Origin: Neorhizobium sp. UBA7851
GTDB taxonomy: Bacteria > Pseudomonadota > Alphaproteobacteria > Rhizobiales > Rhizobiaceae
Reading direction: 5' to 3'
NCBI GenBank assembly: GCA_002500765.1
Contig: DLSX01000007.1
Location: forward strand, 1-6,105
Length of the DNA: 6,105 nucleotides
The number at the start of each line of letters is the position of its first letter. The first letter of the stretch is position 1. Both the position numbers and the translations under genes were made by a program. Positions 1-5,781 of this stretch are shown piece by piece. The notes under the pieces were generated by a model, which was given only the letters and a program-made list of their open reading frames with translations, was not told where the DNA came from and did no database searches.

Positions 1-180
1 CCCCCTCAAGGGGGGAGATCACAGGCGGCTTGCTCCTCGCCCAGCTATCTCCCACCAGCGTAGCAGCCTGCAATCGTCGCTTCTTTTTGCTCCGAGTTTG
101 ATTGAGGCAGATGGGTGCGCCCAGCTAATCTCCCCCCTCGAGGGGGAGATGGCCGGCAGGCCAGAGGGGGGCTGGCACGG
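1..180. repeat. Rhizobial-type intergenic palindromic repeats, several partial copies
   Basis: This stretch is built from related C-tract/G-tract palindromes. Positions 128-150 form a hairpin with 9-bp perfect arms (ATCTCCCCC at 128-136, GGGGGAGAT at 142-150). Positions 1-19 are an inverted copy of 128-146, matching at 18 of 19 bases. In addition, CGCCCAGCTATCTCCC at 38-53 recurs as a direct repeat at 118-134 with one inserted A. After the second hairpin come GGCCGGCAGGCC (151-162) and a G-run that resemble, from memory, the tails of intergenic repeats scattered in many Rhizobiaceae genomes. The left copy is probably cut by the window edge. No coding potential is apparent. The hairpins may end or stabilise transcripts, but neither is followed by a clear T-run. 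Confidence 0.7.
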
Positions 181-210
181 CACTGCGCTCACTATCGGCG
201 GGCCCAAGCC

Positions 211-1836
211 ATGAAACACTTCGCAACCCTCCTCGACCGCCTCGTCCTGACGCCCTCCCGCAACGGCAAGCTCACCTTACTGGTGGACTATTTCCGCACC
301 ACGCCCGACCCCGACCGTGGTTACGGCCTTGCCGCTCTCGCCGGCGCACTGGATCTCAAGAGCGTCAAGCCCGCCATGCTGCGCGAACTCGTCATGGAGC
401 GGATGGACGAGGTTCTCTTCCGTTATTCCTACGACTATGTCGGTGATCTTGCCGAAACCATCTCGCTGGTCTGGGACGGCGGCGCCAAGGAACACGTTAC
501 CGACGAGCCGCGGCTTTCCGAAGTCGTCAAGCGCATGAACTCGCTCGGCCGCACCGAGGTCCGAGGCGCCGTCCGGGATCTCCTCGATCACCTCGATACC
601 TCCGGCCGTTTTGCCTTCCTCAAGCTCGCCACCGGCTCGCTGCGCATCGGCGTGTCCGCCCGCCTCGCCAAACAGGCGCTGGCGGATATGAGCGGTAAAG
701 ACATTATCGAGATCGAAACCCTCTGGCACGGTCTCACCCCGCCATACGAGCCGCTTTTCGCCTGGCTGGAGGGCAGGTCGGAAAAGCCTGTGCTTGCCAC
801 ACCGGCGATCTTCCACTCCGTCATGCTTGCCAACCCGGTGGAAGAGGGCGATCTGGAAAAGCTCGATCCGGCCGACTATGCCGCCGAATGGAAATGGGAT
901 GGCATCCGCGTCCAGATGTCGAGTTATGGCGGCACGAGAAAACTCTATTCCCGCTCCGGCGACGACATTACCGGCGCTTTTCCCGATGTCGTCGAGGCGA
1001 TCAATTTCGAAGGCGTCATCGATGGCGAGCTTCTGGTCGGCGGCACCAAGCGGACCAATGCCCCGACCCGCACCTTCTCGGATCTGCAGCAGCGCCTCAA
1101 CCGCAAGACGGTGACGGGCAAGATGATGGACGAATATCCTGCCTTCGTCCGTGCCTACGATCTTCTGTTCCAGGGCGAGATGGATATCCGCGCCGACGGT
1201 TTCCTCACCCGCCGCGACCGTCTTTCCGAGGTGATCGACAGGGCGCCGCATGACCGGTTCGATCTCTCCGACCTCGTCGCCTTCACCGACTGGATGGAAC
1301 TCGACCGCCTGCGCATCGACCCGCCAGATCCGGTCATCGAAGGCGTGATGATCAAGCGCAAGGACAGCCCATACCAGGCAGGCCGGCTGAAAGGGCCTTG
1401 GTTCAAGTGGAAGCGCGATCCCTACAATATCGATGCCGTCATGCTTTATGCCCAGCGCGGCCACGGAAAGCGCTCGAGCTATTATTCCGATTTCACCTTC
1501 GGCGTCTGGACGAGGACGGAGGAGGGCGAGCAGCTCGTGCCGGTCGGAAAAGCCTATTTCGGCTTCACCGATGCGGAACTCGAAGTGCTCGACAAGTTCG
1601 TCCGCGACAACACGATCGATCGTTTCGGCCCGGTCAGGGCGGTAAAGGCGACGCCGGATTTCGGCTTCGTGCTGGAAGTCGCCTTCGAAGGCATCGCCCG
1701 CTCGACCCGCCACAAGTCGGGCGTCGCCATGCGCTTTCCCCGCATATCCCGGCTTCGCCAGGACAAGCTGCCCCGCGATGCCGACCGGCTGGAAACGCTT
1801 GTCGCGATGATCGAAACGCGGGAAGCGAAAACCTGA
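211..1836 (+). CDS. ATP-dependent DNA ligase, cisplatin damage response / LHR-Core-associated family
   Basis: This enzyme seals nicks in duplex DNA through a ligase-adenylate intermediate and probably acts in DNA repair in the cytoplasm. The start at 211 gives 541 residues, the usual size for this family, and an N-terminus (MKHFATLLDRL) typical of it. An in-frame GTG at 115 would add 32 residues encoded by the repeat DNA and is unlikely. No strong ribosome binding site precedes 211. An N-terminal ligase domain covers about residues 1-190. The adenylation domain follows, with motif I KWDGIR (nucleotidyl lysine K228), motif III DGE at 271-273, motif IIIa YDLLF from 316, motif IV EGVMIK at 377-382 and motif V KWK at 399-401. 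Residues from about 420 to the end form the OB-fold domain. In many proteobacteria the family is encoded with an Lhr-like helicase, an exonuclease and the phosphoesterase PdeM. None of these is in the window, although the DNA upstream of position 1 cannot be seen. The gene is intact. Confidence 0.95.
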   Translation: MKHFATLLDRLVLTPSRNGKLTLLVDYFRTTPDPDRGYGLAALAGALDLKSVKPAMLRELVMERMDEVLFRYSYDYVGDLAETISLVWDGGAKEHVTDEPRLSEVVKRMNSLGRTEVRGAVRDLLDHLDTSGRFAFLKLATGSLRIGVSARLAKQALADMSGKDIIEIETLWHGLTPPYEPLFAWLEGRSEKPVLATPAIFHSVMLANPVEEGDLEKLDPADYAAEWKWDGIRVQMSSYGGTRKLYSRSGDDITGAFPDVVEAINFEGVIDGELLVGGTKRTNAPTRTFSDLQQRLNRKTVTGKMMDEYPAFVRAYDLLFQGEMDIRADGFLTRRDRLSEVIDRAPHDRFDLSDLVAFTDWMELDRLRIDPPDPVIEGVMIKRKDSPYQAGRLKGPWFKWKRDPYNIDAVMLYAQRGHGKRSSYYSDFTFGVWTRTEEGEQLVPVGKAYFGFTDAELEVLDKFVRDNTIDRFGPVRAVKATPDFGFVLEVAFEGIARSTRHKSGVAMRFPRISRLRQDKLPRDADRLETLVAMIETREAKT

Positions 1837-1880
1837 TATTTCCGGTCATGCTTAAATTGTGCATTGTCTGAGTTAGGAGA

Positions 1881-1909
1881 TGCCTCTCACGCAGAGGTGA
1901 TTATTTTGG
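1881..1909 (+). terminator. Possible weak terminator after the ligase gene
   Basis: CCTCT at 1883-1887 pairs with AGAGG at 1893-1897 around a 5-base loop. Two G-T wobble pairs extend the stem outward. A T-rich stretch (TTATTTT, 1901-1907) follows. It lies about 45 bp after the ligase stop codon and before the next gene, where a terminator would fit. The stem is short and the T-run is interrupted, so it may be chance. Confidence 0.25.
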
Positions 1910-1993
1910 CCGCAGCGGATGCGACGCTCGTGCGCTTTCCAAGTCCGCTCGTCCCGCCCGACGGCCTTCTGCGCCGCCCTGCATTTTCAAAGC

Positions 1994-2017
1994 CGCGTTC
2001 GCGAGATCGCAAACGCG
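1994..2017. promoter_or_regulatory. 24-bp imperfect dyad upstream of the membrane protein gene
   Basis: CGCGTT (1994-1999) pairs with AACGCG (2012-2017), and GCG at 2001-2003 pairs with CGC at 2008-2010 around the loop AGAT. The only mismatch is C2000 against A2011. The element ends 17 bp before the chosen start codon at 2035. It could be a protein-binding site or an RNA hairpin in the leader. The function is inferred from position only. Confidence 0.35.
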
Positions 2018-2034
2018 CATATTTGAGAAAAACG

Positions 2035-3132
2035 ATGTCCATTCCTGAAATTGCTCTGCCCCGCCGTCCGCTGTCGCTGAAGTCCGGCGCGGTTTCCCTG
2101 CCTCGCGGCTTCTTCTGGTTCTCGCCCGTCATCATCGTCCTGGCGGGTTTCATCATCTGGTGGCAGGGGCCGGGCCTCTGGCGCGACTACCAGATCAGCC
2201 GCAACCCGATCGTTATCGAGGACGGCGATATCCGCAACGGCAAATGCACGACGCGAAAGGCCGTGATGACCGAATGTGAGGCGACGCTTTCCTACACCTT
2301 TGAGGGCCGATCCTACGAGACGGAAACCCACTTCTTTTTCGTCGATATCCATTCCGGCAGCTACCTGACCGATCTCGTCATCTCCGCCGACAATCCGGAA
2401 CTCGCCACGCTCACGCTCTGCCTGGAAAAGATCTGGAACCGCGCCATCTCGTTTGCCGTTCTCGGCGGCCTGATGGTGCTTCTCGGTGGAGCCATGGTGT
2501 TTCTGGCGATCCGCGTCTGGCGCGTGCGCGGTCAGATCGGCAGGCCTGCGGAATTGGCGCTGATCCCGGTCGCGATCAGCGCAACCAAAAAGAGCGGCAA
2601 GCGCCTGTTCGTTACCTATGTCGACAAGCTCGCACCCGGGATGACCAAACGTACGGCCTATACGCTGTTCGGCCGCAACGAGGAGCCTCTGTTCCTGGCC
2701 GATGCGGATGGCAACCTGATCGGTGCAGCCGTCCGCCACGGCAGGACGGCGCTACCGGTCATGATCGATGCCGGGCTTCAGCGCATCGACCTGACCCCGC
2801 AGGAGCGCGAAACGGCGCTCGCCTCCATCCATGCAGCCCAGGCCGAAGGCGGTGAAATCGAGCCGCAGACTGCGCCGAAAAAGGAGCTGCAATGGATGCG
2901 CGGCCTGAAGACGCTGCTCGTCGGCATCGTCCTCGCCGTCGTCGCTGCACTTTGCTACTGGGGCTGGTACGTCACGACCTCGCCGACGCAGTTCGACCAG
3001 ATCGGCATGGAGATCAACAATATCTTGCCGGGACCGATAAACGAATGGGGCTGCGACCAGTTGCAGAAGCGTTTTGGCGATGACCGCGCGCCGCATGGCT
3101 GCACGGCAAGCGATTATACGAGCTGGAAGTGA
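2035..3132 (+). CDS. Three-helix membrane protein, DUF3592-like, function unknown
   Basis: This 365-residue protein has predicted membrane helices at about residues 26-43, 137-160 and 293-313. With a positive-inside N-terminus (basic residues at 10, 11, 16 and 24), residues 44-136 and the last 52 residues would face the periplasm and residues 163-292 the cytoplasm. The first periplasmic segment resembles DUF3592: a small beta-rich domain with a YTFEGRSYET stretch, then DNPELATL just before the second helix. Cysteines C71 and C81 in that loop and C340 and C356 in the tail could form disulfides. The reading frame is open back to a TTG at 1864. The ATG at 2035 is preferred because the upstream part has no membrane or domain character and contains likely regulatory dyads. 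The ribosome binding site there is weak (TTGAG), so the start is not certain. Spacing of about 200 bp from the ligase argues against one operon. No specific function can be assigned. Confidence 0.8.
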   Translation: MSIPEIALPRRPLSLKSGAVSLPRGFFWFSPVIIVLAGFIIWWQGPGLWRDYQISRNPIVIEDGDIRNGKCTTRKAVMTECEATLSYTFEGRSYETETHFFFVDIHSGSYLTDLVISADNPELATLTLCLEKIWNRAISFAVLGGLMVLLGGAMVFLAIRVWRVRGQIGRPAELALIPVAISATKKSGKRLFVTYVDKLAPGMTKRTAYTLFGRNEEPLFLADADGNLIGAAVRHGRTALPVMIDAGLQRIDLTPQERETALASIHAAQAEGGEIEPQTAPKKELQWMRGLKTLLVGIVLAVVAALCYWGWYVTTSPTQFDQIGMEINNILPGPINEWGCDQLQKRFGDDRAPHGCTASDYTSWK

Positions 3133-3169
3133 GGCCACCGCCTTGAAAATGCCGTGAGGCGGGCTCCCA

Positions 3170-3199
3170 TTGACGGGCAATGGATACGGTACTTCTATT
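3170..3199 (+). promoter_or_regulatory. Candidate promoter for the hydrolase gene
   Basis: TTGACG at 3170-3175 matches the -35 consensus TTGACA at five of six bases. TCTATT at 3194-3199, 18 bp further on, matches the -10 consensus at four of six. It lies 45 bp before the chosen start at 3244 and after the stop of the preceding gene. A hairpin stem (3183-3191 with 3208-3216) overlaps its spacer and start region. Confidence 0.35.
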
Positions 3200-3216
3200 T
3201 GCAGGAATGCCGTATC
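3183..3216. promoter_or_regulatory. Inverted repeat in the hydrolase leader
   Basis: GATACGG (3183-3189) and CCGTATC (3210-3216) are perfect inverted repeats. The stem continues inward through one T-G wobble and an A-T pair (3190-3191 with 3208-3209), leaving a 16-base loop. It lies 27 bp before the start codon at 3244. No T-run follows, so it is not an obvious terminator. It could be an operator or a leader hairpin. Confidence 0.35.
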
Positions 3217-3243
3217 TCCATCCCGCCCCTGGATGTTTCGCCG

Positions 3244-4143
3244 ATGACAGTCACCCGCCGCATGATCCTCGCCGGCATTGCCGCCGGCGCAGTCTCCCGA
3301 ACCGCCTTTGCCGCCGCCTCATTTCCCGCGCCGGATGTCCTGCCACTCGAAAGGCAGGATTATGCGCAGGTCCGCCAGAGCTTCAAAACACATCTCCTGA
3401 GGAAAGGGCCGTCCCCCGAAATCTCGGCCCCGCTGGGCACGCCGCCCGGCGCGAGGCGCGTCACCTATCCGGGCGGTCCGGATGGCTCGATCCCTTTGAT
3501 CGCCTGGCTTTCCCACTACCAGCCGTCGAAGAAGCTGAAACCAGCAGTCATTTTCCTTCATGGCGGCAATGCCACCGGCGATGGCCATTGGGAGCTGATG
3601 AAGGCCTATTGGGAAGCGGGTTTCGTTGTCATGCTACCGTCTTTCCGCGGCGAAAACGACCAGGCGGGAAACTATTCCGGCTTTTACGACGAGACGAGTG
3701 ATGCGCTCGCCGCCGCCACCTATCTCGAAAACCTGCCGGGCATAGACCGCAACCGGTTCTTCGTCGCCGGCCATTCGAATGGCGGCACACTGACGCTCTT
3801 GGCGGCGATGACGCGAAAGTTCCGCGCCGCCGTGCCGATCTCCGCGGGTGTCAGCGCTTGGCGTTATTTCGGCCGGTATACGGACGAGATCCGGTTCGAT
3901 CCGGAAAATAGCCGGGAATTCGTCATGCGTTCTTCGGTGTGTTTCGCCCCGAGCCTCAAATGCCCGACGCTTCTCCTGCGCGGCAGCGAGGAACGGCCCT
4001 TCGACAAGGATCATCAGCTTCTTGTCGAGCGGGCAAAATCGGTCGGCGTTTCCATCGACAAGCAGCTTCTGCCCGGCACCCACAATGGTGTCGTGCCGGG
4101 CGCGGTGGCTGAAAGCATCCGTTTTTTCAACCAGATCGCCTGA
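3244..4143 (+). CDS. Exported alpha/beta hydrolase, dienelactone hydrolase / prolyl oligopeptidase-like
   Basis: This 299-residue protein has the alpha/beta hydrolase fold and probably cleaves an ester or peptide bond. The substrate cannot be told from sequence. The N-terminus MTVTRRMILAGIAAG followed by AFAA looks like a twin-arginine (Tat) signal peptide with cleavage near residues 23-25, implying export folded to the periplasm. The core starts with AVIFLHGG, the oxyanion-hole region. The nucleophile elbow is GHSNGG with S178, and H280 in GTHNG is the likely catalytic histidine. After the strand PTLLLRGS (241-248), where the acid normally sits, there is E249-E250, with D254 nearby. Glutamate may therefore serve as the acid. 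The frame opens at a GTG at 3154, but only the ATG at 3244 puts the Tat motif at the N-terminus. No strong ribosome binding site is visible. The gene converges on the flavoprotein gene, with 15 bp between stop codons. Confidence 0.88.
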   Translation: MTVTRRMILAGIAAGAVSRTAFAAASFPAPDVLPLERQDYAQVRQSFKTHLLRKGPSPEISAPLGTPPGARRVTYPGGPDGSIPLIAWLSHYQPSKKLKPAVIFLHGGNATGDGHWELMKAYWEAGFVVMLPSFRGENDQAGNYSGFYDETSDALAAATYLENLPGIDRNRFFVAGHSNGGTLTLLAAMTRKFRAAVPISAGVSAWRYFGRYTDEIRFDPENSREFVMRSSVCFAPSLKCPTLLLRGSEERPFDKDHQLLVERAKSVGVSIDKQLLPGTHNGVVPGAVAESIRFFNQIA

Positions 4144-4166
4144 TCCGGCGATCTGGCCTCAGATCG
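4131..4166. terminator. Competing hairpins between convergent genes, possible bidirectional terminator
   Basis: CCAGATCGCC (4131-4140) and GGCGATCTGG (4147-4156) form a perfect 10-bp stem around a 6-base loop that holds the hydrolase stop codon. CGATCTG (4149-4155) can instead pair with CAGATCG (4160-4166) around a 4-base loop that begins at the reductase end. The middle arm is shared, so the two structures exclude each other. The location between two convergent stop codons suits transcription termination from both sides. Neither strand shows a T-run after the stem, so intrinsic termination is not clearly supported. Confidence 0.45.
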
Positions 4167-5073
4167 TGCCGAACATCAGCGAGCGGTGTAATCCAGCGCC
4201 TGCGAGATTTCCGTCGCCGACCGCGAGCGCGACCGAGGCCATGGGCCGGGCCGCATCCCCGCAGGCGAAGACACCCGGCATGCTCGTTTCCTTCATCGGA
4301 TCGGTCTTGATCGTGGCGCCGACCGGGCCTTCATCTAATTCGAGGCCCAGGCCTTCGGCGATCGGGCTCGCCATCTCGAAAGGCGCAAGTGCGAAAAGGC
4401 CCGCAAAGGGCAGGGTGCGGCCATCGGCCAGCACGATATCGGCATGCCCGGTGATCCTGGCGATCGGATTGCGCTCTACCGTCACACCACGCGCAGCAAG
4501 GCTTTTCAGCTGTTCGTCATCGGGCTCGAACGCACCGTTGAGAATGAAAGTTGTCGGTCCCCAGTCGGGCAGCATCAATGCGTGATGCATGGAAAGCTCC
4601 GAGCCTGCGATGACGCCGATCGCCCCCTGGTTCAACTCGTAACCATGACAATAGGGGCAATGGAAAACCGCCTTGCCCCAGCGCTCTGCAAGCCCGGTTA
4701 TGTCGGGCAGGATGTCTCTCACGCCGGTCGCCAGCAGCAGCCGGCGGGCGAGGTGGCGATGGCCACTGACCGTCACCTCGAAGGCTGCTCCCGACACATC
4801 GTCTTTCTCAATCCGTGCTGCACCGTCCGCGCGTCCTGCAAGCCATTGAACAGTCGGATATTCCATCACCTGTGCGCTAGCATCTGCGGCAATGATCGCC
4901 GGATCGACACCGTCCTGCGTCAAGAAGCCGTGTGAATGGCTGGCAAACCGGTTTCGGCGTTTGCCTTCGTCGATGATCAGCACGTCGCGGCGGGCGCGGC
5001 CAAGCTGTAAGGCGGCAGACAGGCCGGAATAACTTCCGCCGATGATGATGACGTCGTGGATATGATCCTTCAT
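4159..5073 (-). CDS. Thioredoxin-reductase-like FAD-dependent oxidoreductase with a CPYC redox centre
   Basis: This 304-residue flavoprotein belongs to the pyridine-nucleotide-disulfide oxidoreductase class II fold, so it probably moves electrons to or from a small thiol or disulfide in the cytoplasm. The FAD dinucleotide motif is at residues 11-20 (IGGSYSGLSA), with an acidic IIDEGKRRNR strand end after it. A conserved ATG turn (LLLATGVRD) is present. The redox pair is C139 and C142 in HCPYCHGYE. The C-terminal FAD-contacting motif is CGDAARP (D273). The second Rossmann region reads IGVIAGSELSMHHA and lacks the GxGxxA fingerprint and the HRRxxxR block that bind NADPH in E. coli TrxB, so the electron partner is uncertain. 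The start at 5073 is chosen for the GAGGAG ribosome site 6-7 bases upstream. A frame extension to 5103 lacks one. The gene is divergent from the Rrf2 regulator. Confidence 0.9.
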   Translation of the reverse strand: MKDHIHDVIIIGGSYSGLSAALQLGRARRDVLIIDEGKRRNRFASHSHGFLTQDGVDPAIIAADASAQVMEYPTVQWLAGRADGAARIEKDDVSGAAFEVTVSGHRHLARRLLLATGVRDILPDITGLAERWGKAVFHCPYCHGYELNQGAIGVIAGSELSMHHALMLPDWGPTTFILNGAFEPDDEQLKSLAARGVTVERNPIARITGHADIVLADGRTLPFAGLFALAPFEMASPIAEGLGLELDEGPVGATIKTDPMKETSMPGVFACGDAARPMASVALAVGDGNLAGAGLHRSLMFGTI

Positions 5074-5098
5074 GGGGCGCTCCTCATTTTCTCGATAC

Positions 5099-5128
5099 AA
5101 CATAAGTTACGTGACTTCCTGAAGTCAA
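5099..5128 (-). promoter_or_regulatory. Predicted promoter of the flavoprotein gene
   Basis: On the minus strand, TTGACT (plus-strand positions 5123-5128) matches the -35 consensus at five of six bases. TATGTT (5099-5104) matches the -10 consensus at four of six, with an 18-bp spacer. The start codon lies 25 bp downstream of the -10. Both dyads described at 5104-5142 fall over the spacer and the -35 box, which suggests repression by a protein bound there. Confidence 0.55.
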
Positions 5129-5142
5129 GGATCACGCAACTT
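5104..5142. promoter_or_regulatory. Overlapping dyads, probable Rrf2 operator
   Basis: Two inverted repeats overlap. The outer pair is AAGTTACGTGAC (5104-5115) and ATCACGCAACTT (5131-5142), which are reverse complements at 10 of 12 positions. The inner pair is TGACTTC (5112-5118) and GAAGTCA (5121-5127), perfect with a 2-bp centre. In addition, 5104-5117 is itself a near-palindrome (AAGTTACGTGACTT, mismatched only at one symmetric pair of positions). They lie between the divergent flavoprotein and regulator genes, on the predicted flavoprotein promoter. The adjacent Rrf2 protein is the natural candidate ligand. This is inference from position and symmetry. Confidence 0.6.
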
Positions 5143-5241
5143 TTGTTGTGACGAGTGAAGCTGCGGCGTGTTAGGAAAGGGAAAAGCAAATCGCCCGGAT
5201 CGGGATGGCCTGGATGGGGATGGAATGAAAGGATCGATGAG

Positions 5242-5712
5242 ATGAGACAGGACAGCCGGCTTTCCCGCATGCTGCATGTCCTGATTCATATGGGCCGGCA
5301 CGAAGGAGCAATGACCTCCGACATGATCGCCTGCATGCTCGACGCCAATCCGGTAGTGATCCGCCGCACCATGGCCGGCCTTCGCGAGAAAGGTTACGTG
5401 CATTCCGAAAAAGGTCATGGCGGCGGCTGGACATTGGCAAGGCCGCTTGCGGAGCTGACGCTTCTCGATATCTACCGCGCGGTCGGCGAACCATCCGTCT
5501 TCGCCGTCGGTCCCGCCTATGACATGCCCGGATGTCCGATCGAGCAGGCGGTGAATATCACGCTCAAGGATGTCTTTGCCGAGGCCGAGCAATTGCTGCT
5601 GAAGCGGTTCGAAGGCGTCACGCTTGCCGATATCGCCAAGGGCTTTCCCGAAGGGATGACGGTCGGTGGCCACGCTGCAAATGAGCGCTGCGCCCCCCTG
5701 ATATCCGGCTGA
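5242..5712 (+). CDS. Rrf2-family transcriptional regulator
   Basis: This 156-residue DNA-binding protein probably represses the divergent flavoprotein gene and possibly itself. The N-terminal winged helix-turn-helix covers about residues 1-80. The recognition helix NPVVIRRTMAGLREKGYV (36-53) and the glycine-rich wing KGHGGGWTL (57-65) are classic Rrf2 features, followed by LTLLDIYRAVGEPS. A C-terminal helix (about 100-123) should serve in dimerisation. The three clustered cysteines that hold the iron-sulfur cluster of IscR/NsrR are missing. Only C31, C98 and C150 are present, widely spaced, so cysteine oxidation or a non-cluster signal is more likely than an Fe-S cluster. The ATG at 5242 has AAAGGA 9 bases upstream and begins the family domain. 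The frame runs open to a GTG at 5155, which would add non-conserved residues. A weak promoter candidate is TTGTGA (5146-5151) with TGTTAG (5169-5174). The gene ends just before a strong terminator. Confidence 0.92.
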   Translation: MRQDSRLSRMLHVLIHMGRHEGAMTSDMIACMLDANPVVIRRTMAGLREKGYVHSEKGHGGGWTLARPLAELTLLDIYRAVGEPSVFAVGPAYDMPGCPIEQAVNITLKDVFAEAEQLLLKRFEGVTLADIAKGFPEGMTVGGHAANERCAPLISG

Positions 5713-5726
5713 CGATCACTCAAAGA

Positions 5727-5754
5727 AAAAGGCGGGGTTGAAGTCCCGCCTTTT
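5727..5754. terminator. Bidirectional intrinsic terminator
   Basis: AAAAGGCGGG (5727-5736) and CCCGCCTTTT (5745-5754) form a perfect 10-bp stem around an 8-base loop. The GC-rich part is flanked by an A-run on the left and a T-run on the right, so both strands show a hairpin followed by Ts. It lies 15 bp after the regulator stop and 28 bp past the chemotaxis gene stop on the opposite strand, serving both convergent transcripts. Confidence 0.9.
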
Positions 5755-5781
5755 CATTACTTGGAAGCTGATCGCCGTCGA

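Noticed and set aside
1..180. The repeats as a CRISPR array
   Set aside because: The copies are in both orientations, differ in length and have no regular spacers.
277..1713. A 478-codon open frame on the minus strand across the ligase gene
   Set aside because: It lies wholly inside a well-supported ligase gene with complete motifs. Long antisense frames are expected in high-GC genes with strong third-position bias, and the translated protein shows no recognisable domain.
1398..1871. A 157-codon plus-strand frame overlapping the end of the ligase
   Set aside because: It overlaps the conserved OB-fold region of the ligase in another frame. Its arginine-rich product has no domain, and no ribosome site supports it.
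1987..2739. A 250-codon minus-strand frame opposite the membrane protein gene
   Set aside because: The composition is typical of an antisense shadow (many D, R, A, G). The plus strand carries credible membrane helices and a DUF3592-like region.
3848..4585. A 245-codon plus-strand frame spanning the hydrolase end and the flavoprotein gene
   Set aside because: It crosses two well-supported genes, and its serine/proline/arginine-rich translation looks like a frame shadow.
5125..5673. A 182-codon minus-strand frame opposite the Rrf2 gene
   Set aside because: The plus strand encodes a clear Rrf2 winged helix, and the minus frame shows no family features.
5242..5712. The regulator as an iron-sulfur sensor like IscR or NsrR
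   Set aside because: The expected cluster of three closely spaced cysteines is absent. Only C31, C98 and C150 occur, too far apart for the usual ligand set.
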